Below are positions 1 to 8,639 of a stretch of DNA of 64,000 nucleotides, in pieces. Source of the DNA: Actinomyces massiliensis 4401292 (GTDB taxonomy: Bacteria; Actinomycetota; Actinomycetes; Actinomycetales; Actinomycetaceae); assembly GCF_000269805.1 (NCBI RefSeq), contig NZ_JH711483.1, forward strand, positions 1-64,000, read 5' to 3'. The notes under the pieces were generated by a model, which was not told the DNA's origin, did not search any database, and saw only the letters and a program-made list of their open reading frames with translations. The position numbers were made by a program, and so were the translations under genes. The number at the start of each line of letters is the position of its first letter. Within the stretch, counting starts at the first letter, position 1.

Positions 1-272
1 AACCAAAAACCACCCCACCCAGTTCACCCACCCCACCCAGCTCAACCGGCCCACCCGGTTCGGTCGGTTCAACCCTCGAGATCGGTCGAGTTCCGCACTG
101 AAATCGGTCCGACTGCGCATTGAAATCGGTCCGACTGCGCGCTGAGATCGGTTCAGCAATCAGCCCAGCGACCGATTCGGCCCAGCTGTTGTGCCACTTA
201 CCTGTAGTCCGTGTAGCCCGCACCCGACGGATCACGTGAATGCTCGCTCGGGTGAGGCCATCGCTCAGACCC
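1..272. other. intergenic region downstream of pmt
   Basis: No gene is supported here. Positions 1-60 are a low-complexity C-rich stretch made of repeated ACCCA/CACCC words. Positions 78-165 hold four consecutive copies of a 22-bp tandem unit, listed separately. The stretch lies beyond the 3' end of the leftward pmt gene, so it may also carry its terminator, but no clear stem-loop with a T-tract is visible. Confidence 0.6.
78..165. repeat. 22-bp tandem repeat array, locus 1
   Basis: Four head-to-tail 22-bp units start at 78, 100, 122 and 144. Each begins GA(G/A)ATCGGT(C/T), followed by a less conserved 12-base half that usually contains (T/C)GCGC or CCGCAC. The same unit with the same 22-bp period recurs at 41471-41570 (opposite orientation) and 62288-62358, always between genes. 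Twenty-two bases is about two helical turns, so the conserved half faces the same side of the DNA in every unit. Function unknown. Confidence 0.8.
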
Positions 273-2276
273 TCAGATCCAAGAGGGCAGCAGCATGTGC
301 CAGTGCCAGAACTCGTACGACACCGTCTGACCCGTCCAAAGCGGCCACCACAGCACTGCGAACACCACCGCCGCGATGACGACCACCCCAGTCAGCACGA
401 TCCCCTCGCCATGGAGCCGCCAAGCCGGCACCCCCGTCCACTCGGCGGGCAGCCGCAACCGCGATGGACGCGCACCGAACCCCAGGTAGCTTCCCAGAAC
501 GCCTCGTGGATGCGGCAGCCCCTCTCCCAGCCGTCCCGACTGCACAAGACGATCCTCATGGATCGCGTCGCGAGATCCCGGAACGGGGGCGAGCATGCCC
601 ATCGCCGATCCAAGCGTCAGAACAAGCACCAGAACGACGAACGGTACGAAAGCCACGGTGTAGAACGTGAAGATGGTCCGATTGCCGTACAGGAACCACG
701 GCAGGTAAAGACCCACATAGCCGATGAGCGCCGTCCACACCCGCCAGTCCCGGTTCTGGAACGCCAGAACCACCAACGCGAACACCAAGGCGGCCAGAGC
801 GGACCACCACACGGGAATGTTCCCAACAGAGGTCATGGCCTGGACGCAGTGGCCAGTGGGGCTGTCGCACGTCTGCCCAGCAAGCTCGCTGCCATTGGGC
901 CAGTAGAACGATGTCGGACGAAGCTGGACGAGCCAGCCGATCGGCTTGGACATGTACTGGTGGGTGGTATCGAGATTGACGTGGAAGTTGTATGCCACCA
1001 GGTGGTACTCCACCAGGTCGTTGAGAGAATCCGGTAACCAGGAGCGCGGCACCGTGCCATTCGCCGTCCGCTGCGCCAGCGCCCAGCCGTGCTCGTACGC
1101 TCCAGGCTGATCCTCCGTCTTGGGATGGAGGAACCATGACCACCAGCCGGCGACGTAGACCGCGAATGCCACCGGCACCAGTCGCAGGAAATCACCGAGT
1201 CCCCGCGCGAAGACGCCCTCGAGCAGCCATGCCCTCACTTTCACACGATGCAGCGCCGTCGTATCCCACACGACCACCAGGATCCCGATCGCGGCCAGCA
1301 GGTACAGGCCGGACCACTTGATCGAACAGGTCAATCCGGCGGCGACCCCCGTCGCCAGCAGCCACGGGCGCAGATGCCCCTTCGGCGCAAGATGACCGGC
1401 GAAGGTGCCGGCCAGGTCCTGGGCGAGTCGCGCACGCGACCACTCCCGGTCTCGTACGAGGCAGTACACCGTCAGGGTCGCGAAGAAGCCGATGAAGACG
1501 TCCAGCAGTCCGATCCGGGACTCCGAGAGGTTCACGCCGTCGATCGCCAGCAGGAGCCCGGCGAGGCCCGCGAGCAGAGGCGAGCGCGTGAGCCGCAGAG
1601 TCAACCTGGTCAGCAGGATGACGGTGGCCACCCCTGCCAGGGCCGGCATGAACCTCCAGCCGAACGAGGAATCCGCCCCGAACAGCTTCATTCCGATGCC
1701 GATGAGCCACTTGCCGAACTCGGGATGCACGACGAAGGAGGGGTCCGTCGTGAGTCCGGAGAAATCACCCTGTGCGAAAAGGCCATCGGAGTCCCGTTTC
1801 CATGTGGATTCGTAGCCGTTCTGCCACAGGGCGTAAGCATCCTTGACGTAGTAGATCTCGTCGAACATGAGCGTGTGCGGGTGCCCCAGGCCGATGAAGC
1901 GAGTCAGGGCCGCCAGAACCCCCGTCACGATCGTGACGATCCAACCGTTGAGCCGGACAGCCACGGGAAGGGTCCAGTCCTTCGGCTGCAGGCCGAGCCG
2001 GGCGCGCAGCTCATCCTCGGAACGCCCACTGAGCCAACTCGACATGTCGGCGGAGCTCGGAGAGCCGTCTTCGCTCTGCGGTTTCGAGCTGTCCGCCTCG
2101 TCCACCGCAACCCAATCGGGTGTCTCCTCCTGGCCCGCCTCCCAAGGCTGTTCCTCCTCCCGCTCTGCTGCCGGCTCCTGCGCGGAGGACTCAGGACCGG
2201 GGTCGGTGATGGGGCGCGAGTCGCTGGCTGGAGCGCGTGAGGCGCCATCTGGCGAGGGAACACTGCGAGAGGTCAC
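273..2276 (-). CDS. pmt: Protein O-mannosyltransferase (PMT family)
   Basis: A 667-residue polytopic membrane glycosyltransferase of the GT39/PMT family. It is expected to move mannose from a polyprenyl-phosphate-mannose donor to Ser/Thr of proteins being exported. About 95 acidic, disordered cytoplasmic residues precede the membrane core. The family's catalytic acidic pair in the first outer loop is visible as FDE (residues 138-140), followed by YYVKDAY. Many hydrophobic helices follow, and the protein ends in a Trp-rich tail (WHWHM). The GTG start at 2276 is preferred because TAGACT lies 7 bases upstream, giving a leaderless mRNA. pmt diverges from rsmI with only 35 bp between them, as in M. 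tuberculosis (Rv1002c/Rv1003). Likely substrates are the secreted Ser/Thr/Pro-rich proteins, two of which are encoded in this window. Confidence 0.93.
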   Translation of the reverse strand: MTSRSVPSPDGASRAPASDSRPITDPGPESSAQEPAAEREEEQPWEAGQEETPDWVAVDEADSSKPQSEDGSPSSADMSSWLSGRSEDELRARLGLQPKDWTLPVAVRLNGWIVTIVTGVLAALTRFIGLGHPHTLMFDEIYYVKDAYALWQNGYESTWKRDSDGLFAQGDFSGLTTDPSFVVHPEFGKWLIGIGMKLFGADSSFGWRFMPALAGVATVILLTRLTLRLTRSPLLAGLAGLLLAIDGVNLSESRIGLLDVFIGFFATLTVYCLVRDREWSRARLAQDLAGTFAGHLAPKGHLRPWLLATGVAAGLTCSIKWSGLYLLAAIGILVVVWDTTALHRVKVRAWLLEGVFARGLGDFLRLVPVAFAVYVAGWWSWFLHPKTEDQPGAYEHGWALAQRTANGTVPRSWLPDSLNDLVEYHLVAYNFHVNLDTTHQYMSKPIGWLVQLRPTSFYWPNGSELAGQTCDSPTGHCVQAMTSVGNIPVWWSALAALVFALVVLAFQNRDWRVWTALIGYVGLYLPWFLYGNRTIFTFYTVAFVPFVVLVLVLTLGSAMGMLAPVPGSRDAIHEDRLVQSGRLGEGLPHPRGVLGSYLGFGARPSRLRLPAEWTGVPAWRLHGEGIVLTGVVVIAAVVFAVLWWPLWTGQTVSYEFWHWHMLLPSWI

Positions 2277-2289
2277 GGCCGTGAGTCTA
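2277..2289 (-). promoter_or_regulatory. leaderless promoter of pmt
   Basis: On the minus strand TAGACT (2284-2289) is followed by 7 bases and the GTG start at 2276. Transcription would begin at or next to the start codon. It interlocks with the rsmI promoter: the two -10 boxes are only 10 bp apart. Confidence 0.6.
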
Positions 2290-2299
2290 GGCGGGACGC

Positions 2300-2311
2300 C
2301 ATACTGGGGCT
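2300..2311 (+). promoter_or_regulatory. leaderless promoter of rsmI
   Basis: CATACT (2300-2305) lies 6 bases before the ATG at 2312. No Shine-Dalgarno sequence is present in the 35-bp gap, so a leaderless transcript is the simplest reading. The -10 box is less canonical than the others in the window. Confidence 0.45.
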
Positions 2312-3232
2312 ATGAATGACGTCATCCCGGCGGTTCAGGCCGCGTCGCAGGTCCCGAGTTCCGCTACTGCGCCGAGCGTTTCCGACACGCCGAGCCGTGG
2401 CACCATTACCCTGGCCGCCACCCCGATCGGGAATGTTGGCGACGCCTCCGCGCGTCTGCTGGCCGGGCTCGAGCAGGCCGACGTCGTCGCCGCCGAGGAC
2501 ACCCGGCGCCTCCTCGCACTGGCTCAGCGTCTCGGGGTGCGGGTGGGCGGACGACTTCTCGCCTTCCATGAGCACAATGAGCGTGCCAGGACGGCCGAGC
2601 TGCTCGACGAGGCGCGCGCCGGTCGCAGTGTCCTGGTCGTCTCCGACGCCGGTATGCCTTCGGTGTCGGACCCCGGATACCGGCTCGTCGTCGCCGCGGC
2701 CGATGAGGGCGTGCCCGTGACAGTCGCGCCGGGGCCCTCCGCCGTGCTGACGGCTCTGGCCGTATCCGGGCTTGCCTGCGACCGCTTCAGCTTCGAAGGG
2801 TTCCTCCCACGCAAGACCGGCGAGCAGAGACGGGCCCTCGAGGCCCTGGTCGACGAGCAGCGCACCATGGTCTTCTTCGAGTCGCCGCGTCGTGCTCACC
2901 GGACGCTGGCCGCCATGGCGGAGGTCTTCGGCGCCCAGCGCAGGGCCGTCCTGTGCCGGGAGCTGACCAAGACCCACGAGGAGGTGCGGCGGGCGACCCT
3001 GGGTGCGCTCGTGGAGGCAACCGCCGCCTCGGTCCTGGGCGAGGTCGTCATCGTCGTTGCCGGAGCGCCTGCGGCTCCCGCCGATCCTCGGGCTGGCGCG
3101 CAAGAGGCCCTGGAGCTGGCTGACGGCGGGATGCGCCTCAAGGCGGCGGCCGCCCAGGTGGCCGAGCGCGTCGGCCTGCGCCCCAACCAGGTGTATCGAG
3201 CGGCCCTCTCCCTGCGGGACCGTCAGGACTGA
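2312..3232 (+). CDS. rsmI: 16S rRNA 2'-O-methyltransferase RsmI
   Basis: A 306-residue SAM-dependent tetrapyrrole-methylase-fold enzyme that 2'-O-methylates C1402 of 16S rRNA in the ribosomal P site. Family motifs are clear: ATPIGN near residue 35, [31 protein letters not shown], and FEGFLPRK...FFESP in the C-terminal half. An N-terminal extension of about 28 residues is unconserved, so an internal start cannot be excluded, but the CATACT box 6 bases before the ATG supports the full length. The gene diverges from pmt, a pairing conserved across Actinobacteria. Confidence 0.95.
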   Translation: MNDVIPAVQAASQVPSSATAPSVSDTPSRGTITLAATPIGNVGDASARLLAGLEQADVVAAEDTRRLLALAQRLGVRVGGRLLAFHEHNERARTAELLDEARAGRSVLVVSDAGMPSVSDPGYRLVVAAADEGVPVTVAPGPSAVLTALAVSGLACDRFSFEGFLPRKTGEQRRALEALVDEQRTMVFFESPRRAHRTLAAMAEVFGAQRRAVLCRELTKTHEEVRRATLGALVEATAASVLGEVVIVVAGAPAAPADPRAGAQEALELADGGMRLKAAAAQVAERVGLRPNQVYRAALSLRDRQD

Positions 3233-3324
3233 CCGCTCCCTCATAGCCAGATAGCCCTCTGGATTCCTCCGGATTCCTTTGGATGAGCGCTCCGGGCGGC
3301 CTCCAATAGAGCCGGTGGAGTAAG

Positions 3325-3337
3325 TAGAGTACGTGGC
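3325..3337 (+). promoter_or_regulatory. leaderless promoter of pncA
   Basis: TAGAGT (3325-3330) then 7 bases then ATG at 3338. No Shine-Dalgarno sequence precedes the start. Confidence 0.6.
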
Positions 3338-3961
3338 ATGACACAGGCTGCTAGAGATCATGCGGAAACTGCCGGTCGCGCCCTGATCATCGTCGATGTC
3401 CAACCGACCTTCTGCGAGGGCGGGGCCCTGGCCGTCGCCGGCGGGAATGCGGTCGCCGAGCGCGTGGCCGCCTATGCGACTGCGCACCGGGAGGATTACC
3501 GCCTGATCGTCACCACTCAGGACTGGCACATCGAACCCGGTGCTCATTTCTCGGCCGCGCCGGACTACGTCGATACCTGGCCGCCCCACGGCGTCGCCGG
3601 TAGCGCGGAGGCCGAGCTCCATCCCGCGCTGGCGGGCCTCGGTCTGGACGCGCAGGTCAAGAAGGGCCAATACGCCGCCGCTTACTCAGGATTCGAGGGC
3701 GTCACCGACGACGGTGCAAGCCTCGATCAGGTCCTGGCCGCCGGCGGCATCACGGCGCTCGATGTCGTCGGGCTCGCCGAATCTCACTGTGTCAAGGACA
3801 CCGCGCTGGATGGCCTGCACCGCGGTTACGCCGTGCGTGTCCTCACCGACCTGACCGAGCCGGTGTCCCCGGCGCAGGGTGAGGCTGCGCGTTCCGAGCT
3901 GAGCGCCGCCGGCGTCGAACTGCGCGCCTCTCGGGATGCGTTCCCGCGGCTAGAGCCCTGA
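3338..3961 (+). CDS. pncA: Nicotinamidase (isochorismatase-like hydrolase)
   Basis: A 207-residue cysteine hydrolase expected to convert nicotinamide to nicotinate for NAD+ salvage; the family also deaminates pyrazinamide. The catalytic triad is readable: Asp20 (IIVDVQ), Lys108/109 (QVKKGQ) and Cys151 (ESHCVKDTA). The metal site Asp62-x-His64 (TQDWH) with His70 is present, as is the hydrophobic stretch before a likely cis-peptide (LAESHC). Length fits the family. The gene stands alone, faces a convergent membrane-protein pair, and its stop codon lies inside a stem-loop shared with the opposite gene. Confidence 0.9.
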   Translation: MTQAARDHAETAGRALIIVDVQPTFCEGGALAVAGGNAVAERVAAYATAHREDYRLIVTTQDWHIEPGAHFSAAPDYVDTWPPHGVAGSAEAELHPALAGLGLDAQVKKGQYAAAYSGFEGVTDDGASLDQVLAAGGITALDVVGLAESHCVKDTALDGLHRGYAVRVLTDLTEPVSPAQGEAARSELSAAGVELRASRDAFPRLEP

Positions 3962-3990
3962 GCGAGCCCGTCGGCCTCGAGACGCTCAGG
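3957..3990. terminator. possible bidirectional stem-loop between convergent genes
   Basis: CCTGAGCG (3957-3964) pairs perfectly with CGCTCAGG (3983-3990). It spans the stop codon of pncA and the stop codon of the leftward gene. There is no T-tract, so its action as a terminator is inferred from position only. Confidence 0.4.
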
Positions 3991-4831
3991 AGCCGTTGTA
4001 CTCCTGATTCTGAGGTGGCATCGGGCGGTAGACGACCTGTTGCGGGGCCAGGCCGTAGGAGCCCGACGTCGGCGGTTCAGCGGGCTCGGACTGCGGCGTC
4101 GGGAAGACGCCGCTGGAGCCGCTGGCCGCGCTCGGGCCGCTCCATGCGGCCGGCGACGCGCTGGCGCGAGGTGAGGGGTCGGCGGGGCTCGGGACAGTGG
4201 GCTGAGCCGTGCCCACGTGTGGGACGCTCCGGACCCGAGAGGACCACCGCCGATTGACTACCAGGAGCCAGATGGAGGTTATGGCGATGAGTGGTATTGC
4301 GAGGCCGCCTGTGGCGATAGAGCACAGGAGGAGTATGACACTGAGAGTCGATTCGGAGTCCGTGACTGCAGTGTTCAAGGCGATGGCAGCTGTACCACTG
4401 CATGAGACGGTGTAGATGCCGGCCTGTGTCGAGCGGAAGCTGAGTACTTGAGGAGGGGAGTCTGCGCTCGAACGTCTGCTCGACATAATATCTAGGGCAT
4501 TGCCCGACGGATCCGTCACCTCGCAACTCAGGTTGGTGTCATCGGAATAGAAGCCGTACTGGTTATCCTCAAGAAGGGTGAAACTCTGAGCGCTGCCGTC
4601 CTCGGCGATCGACACGGCATTATCGGGCAACACGGTTGGGTGTACGAAGAAAGCGGCAACGAATAGCACGATGGCGAGCAGCAGCATGGTCACGCCTACG
4701 CGAAACAGGTTGTACGGAACCCGTCTGGCCCGTCGTCGAGCCACCATCGGAGACAGCGGCGCCGGCGGGGTCGGTGGCATCCCGTTCATGTTCTCAGGCC
4801 CCTGCACCTGAGGTTGGTTCCAGGCTGTCAT
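3986..4831 (-). CDS. Two-TM membrane protein with cysteine-paired outer domain (paralogue 2)
   Basis: A 281-residue protein of no family I recognise. Residues 1-40 are Pro-rich and end in a basic patch (ARRRARR). A first membrane helix (about 46-66) is followed by an outer domain of about 95 residues with two cysteines (NLSCEVTDPSG and YTVSCSGT), then a second helix (about 165-192) and a Ser/Pro-rich cytoplasmic tail. It has the same plan as the gene just upstream, including the phrases ...YGFYSDDTNLSCEV here and ...YGLYNDSTSTNCTV there, so the two are tandem paralogues. The 4-base ATGA overlap (4828-4831) indicates translational coupling. The pair may form one envelope complex; no function is assigned. 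Confidence 0.7.
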   Translation of the reverse strand: MTAWNQPQVQGPENMNGMPPTPPAPLSPMVARRRARRVPYNLFRVGVTMLLLAIVLFVAAFFVHPTVLPDNAVSIAEDGSAQSFTLLEDNQYGFYSDDTNLSCEVTDPSGNALDIMSSRRSSADSPPQVLSFRSTQAGIYTVSCSGTAAIALNTAVTDSESTLSVILLLCSIATGGLAIPLIAITSIWLLVVNRRWSSRVRSVPHVGTAQPTVPSPADPSPRASASPAAWSGPSAASGSSGVFPTPQSEPAEPPTSGSYGLAPQQVVYRPMPPQNQEYNGS

Positions 4832-5592
4832 GGCTGCACGGCTCCCGCCCGACCGGCGACGACCTGCGCCTGGCGCGCCTTCTTATTGCTCGAGCCGCGC
4901 ACGAAGAACCAGATGAGCCCGGCGATCAGCAACGATAGCCCGGCAGCCCCGATGAATACGCTGATGATGGTGCCGACGATGGTCATCGCGAAGGAACCCG
5001 GGCTGATGTCGTCGCCGATGTAGACATCGACATCGTGGCCGCCATTGAGAGGGCCGGCGGCGCCGAAGGAGGTGCAGGTGATCGTGTAATCGCCTGAAGC
5101 GGCTGTGGTGAATTTGCCGAATAGCCGCTTGTCGTTCACGGTCATATCTATGGAGGGGGGCCCGACGGCGACATCGTGGCCGTCGGGCCCGACCACAGTG
5201 CAGTTCGTCGAGGTGCTGTCGTTGTACAGCCCGTAGGCGGAGTCTGCCGACAGCCTCTTGGTTGTGGTGCCGGTTCCGTCGATCGGGGATAAGGAGGAGG
5301 AGACGGCGATGAGTCGGGCCACCGAGATGATCACGACGGCCAATGCGACCAGGCAGAGCGCGAGGCCGAGGAGAATCAGAATGGTCGGAGCCTTACGGCT
5401 CTTGACCATGGGCGGAGTAAGATGGAATGGCGGCCCGAAGGCCGGTCCGGGCGTGCCGCGCGAGAACCCGGGACCGTCACCGCTGGGCGCCGTAGTGCTC
5501 AGAGCTGTCGCTGTTGAAAATCCGGGGCCCGCGCCCTCCGAGTGTGACAACCCGGCCGAATAGTGCGATTCGGAAGGCGGTGTGTCGGGCAT
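4828..5592 (-). CDS. Two-TM membrane protein with cysteine-paired outer domain (paralogue 1)
   Basis: A 254-residue protein, first gene of a two-gene operon. A Gly/Pro/Ser-rich N-terminus of about 70 residues precedes a membrane helix (about 72-95). An outer domain follows with two cysteines (TNCTVVGPDGHDV and YTITCTSFG), spaced as a disulfide-stabilised beta sandwich would have them. A second helix (about 200-228) and a short basic tail end the protein. The motif ADSAYGLYNDSTSTNC matches the paralogue downstream. The start ATG at 5592 is preceded by GAGGAG on the minus strand (about 5600), a good ribosome binding site. Function unknown. Confidence 0.72.
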   Translation of the reverse strand: MPDTPPSESHYSAGLSHSEGAGPGFSTATALSTTAPSGDGPGFSRGTPGPAFGPPFHLTPPMVKSRKAPTILILLGLALCLVALAVVIISVARLIAVSSSLSPIDGTGTTTKRLSADSAYGLYNDSTSTNCTVVGPDGHDVAVGPPSIDMTVNDKRLFGKFTTAASGDYTITCTSFGAAGPLNGGHDVDVYIGDDISPGSFAMTIVGTIISVFIGAAGLSLLIAGLIWFFVRGSSNKKARQAQVVAGRAGAVQP

Positions 5593-5683
5593 GCTGATCT
5601 CCTCACACGGAAGGGCGGCGAGCGCGGCGACCTGAACCCCTCCACCATACGGTGCTTGGGCCTGTTGGGCACGGAAGAGCGGA

Positions 5684-5696
5684 TAGGCTTACCGCC
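5684..5696 (+). promoter_or_regulatory. leaderless promoter of metG
   Basis: TAGGCT (5684-5689), 7 bases, then ATG at 5697. This fixes the start at [10 protein letters not shown] rather than an in-frame upstream codon at 5652. Confidence 0.6.
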
Positions 5697-7538
5697 ATGA
5701 GTCACATCCTGTCTGCGGTCGCCTGGCCCTACGCCAACGGCCCCCGCCACATCGGTCATGTCGCCGGCTTCGGTGTCCCCTCCGACGTTTTCTCGCGCTA
5801 CATGCGCATGGCCGGCCACGATGTCCTCATGGTCTCGGGCACCGACGAGCACGGCACCCCCATCCTCGTGGCCGCGGACGAGGAGGGCGTGACCGCCCGC
5901 GAGCTCGCCGATCGCAACAACCGCCTCATCGTCGAGGACCTGGTGGCGCTCGGCCTGTCCTACGATCTGTTCACCCGTACGACTGCCGGCAATCACTACC
6001 GCGTCGTGCAGGACATGTTCCGCACCGTGCGCGACAACGGGTACATGGTCCAGGAGGTCACCCGCTCCGCGATCAGCCCCTCGACCGGCCGTACTCTTCC
6101 CGACCGCTACATCGAGGGCACCTGCCCCATCTGCGGGACTCCCGGAGCCCGCGGCGACCAGTGCGATACCTGCGGCAACCAGCTCGATCCCACCGACCTG
6201 ATCAATCCTCGCTCGCGCATCAACGGCGAGACCCCGGAGTTCATCGAATCCACCCACTGGTTCCTCGATCTACCCGCCCTCGCCGGGGCGCTCGGCGCCT
6301 GGCTCGATGAGCGCGAGGCCTCCGGCACCTGGCGGCCCAACGTCATCCGCTTCTCCCAGAACATCCTGGGGGAGATCCGCCCCCGGGCCATGACGCGCGA
6401 CATCGACTGGGGCATCCCCGTCCCCGGCTGGGAGGACCAGCCCACCAAGCGCCTCTACGTCTGGTTCGACGCCGTCATCGGCTATCTGTCGGCCTCCATC
6501 GAGTGGGCCCGGCGCACCGGCGACCCCGAGGCCTGGCGGGCCTGGTGGAACGATCCACAGGCCTTGTCCTACTACTTCATGGGCAAGGACAACATCGTCT
6601 TCCACTCCCAGATCTGGCCCGCCGAGCTGCTGGGCTACGACGGCCGGGGCGACAAGGGCGGCAGCCCCGGCGAGCTCGGCACTCTGAACCTGCCCACCGA
6701 GGTGGTCTCGAGCGAGTTCCTGACCATGGAGGGCAAGAAGTTCTCCTCCTCCCACGGCATCGTCATCTACGTGCGCGACTTCCTGGAGCGCTACCAGGCC
6801 GACGCCCTGCGCTATTTCATCTGCGCCGCCGGCCCCGAGACCGCCGATGCGGACTTCACCTGGGCCGAGTTCGTGCGCCGCACCAACGGTGAGCTCGTGG
6901 CGGGGTGGGGCAATCTCGTCAACCGCACCGCCACCATGATTCACAAGCGCTTCGGGCAGATCCCTGAGCCCGGTCCGCTCGAGGCGATCGACTCCGCGCT
7001 GCTGGACTCGATCGAGGCGGGCTTCGCCGACGTGGGCGGCCTCATCGCCCGACACCGCCAGAAGGCCGCGCTGGCCGAGGCCATGCGGCTGGTGGGGGAG
7101 GCCAACAAGTACATCGCCGACACCGAGCCCTTCAAGCTCAAGGCTCCCGAGCAGCAGGAGCGCTTGGCGACGGTCCTGCACACTCTCGCCCAGGCGGTGG
7201 CCGACTTGAATCTCATGCTCTCGCCCTTCCTGCCGCACGCCGCCAACGACGTGGACCTGGCCATGGGCGGTCAGGGCGCCATCGCCCCGATGCCCGAGAT
7301 CCGCGAAGCCGCCGAACTCGATCCGGAAGTCCTGCCCGAGGCATTCGCCGGACGCACCGGCTACCCGATCATCGCCGGGGACTACAGCACCGCCCCTACC
7401 TGGGGCCGTCACGAGGTCGTCATCGGCACGCCGGTAGCCAAGCCCCGGCCCGTCTTCATCAAGCTCGACGAGGCGATCGTGGACCAGGAGCTCGCGCGCT
7501 ACGCGGATCGCCTTCCCGACGACGTCACCGGCGCCTGA
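5697..7538 (+). CDS. metG: Methionyl-tRNA synthetase
   Basis: A 613-residue class I aminoacyl-tRNA synthetase that charges tRNA-Met, including the initiator. The HIGH signature is literal (residues 18-21, GPRHIGH). The KMSKS equivalent is KFSSS near residue 347. The connective-peptide zinc knuckle has two Cys pairs (CPICG and CDTCG, about residues 142-162), placing it in the four-cysteine, single-zinc-knuckle type. The anticodon-binding helices follow. A C-terminal EMAP/tRBD dimerisation domain is absent, as in many actinobacterial MetG. The upstream TAGGCT box supports a leaderless start. It precedes tatD, a conserved neighbour (Rv1007c/Rv1008). Confidence 0.97.
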   Translation: MSHILSAVAWPYANGPRHIGHVAGFGVPSDVFSRYMRMAGHDVLMVSGTDEHGTPILVAADEEGVTARELADRNNRLIVEDLVALGLSYDLFTRTTAGNHYRVVQDMFRTVRDNGYMVQEVTRSAISPSTGRTLPDRYIEGTCPICGTPGARGDQCDTCGNQLDPTDLINPRSRINGETPEFIESTHWFLDLPALAGALGAWLDEREASGTWRPNVIRFSQNILGEIRPRAMTRDIDWGIPVPGWEDQPTKRLYVWFDAVIGYLSASIEWARRTGDPEAWRAWWNDPQALSYYFMGKDNIVFHSQIWPAELLGYDGRGDKGGSPGELGTLNLPTEVVSSEFLTMEGKKFSSSHGIVIYVRDFLERYQADALRYFICAAGPETADADFTWAEFVRRTNGELVAGWGNLVNRTATMIHKRFGQIPEPGPLEAIDSALLDSIEAGFADVGGLIARHRQKAALAEAMRLVGEANKYIADTEPFKLKAPEQQERLATVLHTLAQAVADLNLMLSPFLPHAANDVDLAMGGQGAIAPMPEIREAAELDPEVLPEAFAGRTGYPIIAGDYSTAPTWGRHEVVIGTPVAKPRPVFIKLDEAIVDQELARYADRLPDDVTGA

Positions 7539-7543
7539 GTCGT

Positions 7544-7577
7544 ACGCTCCGCCCGTGCGAGCCGATGGGCGGAGCGT
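7544..7577 (+). terminator. stem-loop after metG
   Basis: ACGCTCCGCCC (7544-7554) pairs perfectly over 11 bp with GGGCGGAGCGT (7567-7577), starting 5 bases after the metG stop. A short CATGTCG follows rather than a clean T-tract. Likely attenuates read-through into tatD. Confidence 0.55.
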
Positions 7578-7611
7578 CATGTCGTGTGAGTTGTGAGTTG
7601 AGGAGACGCGC

Positions 7612-8565
7612 ATGAGCCGTAAGCGCCGCGATCGTTCCTGGCCGCCCGTCGATGCCGTTGTGCCGCTGGCCGCGCCGGTCATTGACAATCACACCCATCT
7701 TCCCGTGCCCGGGCTGCCTGTCGAGGGCCCTGGGTCCGAGGCGCCGCTCGACAGCGCCGAGCTGGTCGCCCGGGCCGCTGCCGCAGGGATATCCGGTGTC
7801 ATCACCTCCGCGTGCGAGACCCCGGGCTGGGAGGGCAGCATCGAGCTGGCTCGCTCACTGCCCGGGGTGCGCGTGGCCCTGGCGGTCCATCCCAACGAGG
7901 CCGTGCTGCACGCCGGGGTGCGCGAGGTCGGTCCGGACGGACTCGACCCGGACATCCGTCCGCACCACGCCGAGCCCCTTGATGAGGCCATGGCCCGGCT
8001 CGAGCACCTGGTGCGCGCCAATCGTGACGTCGTCGTCGCCGTGGGCGAGACCGGACTCGACTTCTTCCGCACCGGGCCGCGCGGCGCCGCCGCCCAGCGG
8101 GAGGCATTCCGCGCCCACATCGCACTGGCCAAGGAGGCGGGGCTGCCGCTCCAGATCCATGACCGCGACGCGCATGAAGACTGCGTGCGGACGCTGCTCG
8201 CCGACGGCGCCCCCGAGCGCACCATCTTCCACTGCTTCAGCGGCGGTCCCGAGCTCGCTCGGGCCTGCGTTGAGCAGGGCTGGTACGCCTCGGTCGCCGC
8301 GCCTGTGACGTATCCCTCCAGCGGGATGCTCCGGGAGGCCCTGTCCCTCGTGCCCGATGAGCTGCTGCTGGTGGAGACCGATGCCCCCTACCTGCCGCCA
8401 AAGACCTGGCGCGGTCGCCCCAATGCCTCCTACCTCATGGGAGAAACGGTGCGTTTCCTCGCGGACCAGCGGGGGCTGGATGAGGCGGCGATGTGTGCGG
8501 TCCTGACTCATAACATCCGCGAGGCGTATGGCATGTTCGACGAGCCGGGTGTAATAGGGATGTGA
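7612..8565 (+). CDS. tatD: TatD-family metal-dependent hydrolase/DNase
   Basis: A 317-residue TIM-barrel hydrolase of the TatD family (3'-5' exonuclease or phosphodiesterase activity in characterised members). Metal ligands are visible: NHTHLP near residue 25 (usually D-x-H-x-H), Glu in GETGLDF, His in QIHDRDAH, FHCFSGG, and Asp in VETDAPYLPP. An insertion of about 30 residues follows the first strand. GAGGAG is about 8 bases before the ATG at 7612, so unlike metG this gene is translated from a leader. It is the usual partner between metG and an rpf gene. Confidence 0.93.
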   Translation: MSRKRRDRSWPPVDAVVPLAAPVIDNHTHLPVPGLPVEGPGSEAPLDSAELVARAAAAGISGVITSACETPGWEGSIELARSLPGVRVALAVHPNEAVLHAGVREVGPDGLDPDIRPHHAEPLDEAMARLEHLVRANRDVVVAVGETGLDFFRTGPRGAAAQREAFRAHIALAKEAGLPLQIHDRDAHEDCVRTLLADGAPERTIFHCFSGGPELARACVEQGWYASVAAPVTYPSSGMLREALSLVPDELLLVETDAPYLPPKTWRGRPNASYLMGETVRFLADQRGLDEAAMCAVLTHNIREAYGMFDEPGVIGM

Positions 8566-8639
8566 TCTTCCCGTGTTGCCGGGACCGGTGATCGTCGGCT
8601 AGCGTTCTGGACAGTCATCAACCTTTTAGGAGTTCAACC

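Noticed and set aside
5499-7688. Long open frames antisense to metG and similar antisense frames over eno, mfd, ilvA and ilvD
   Set aside because: They mirror highly biased codon use of conserved genes in high-GC DNA, lack ribosome sites and show no family motifs.
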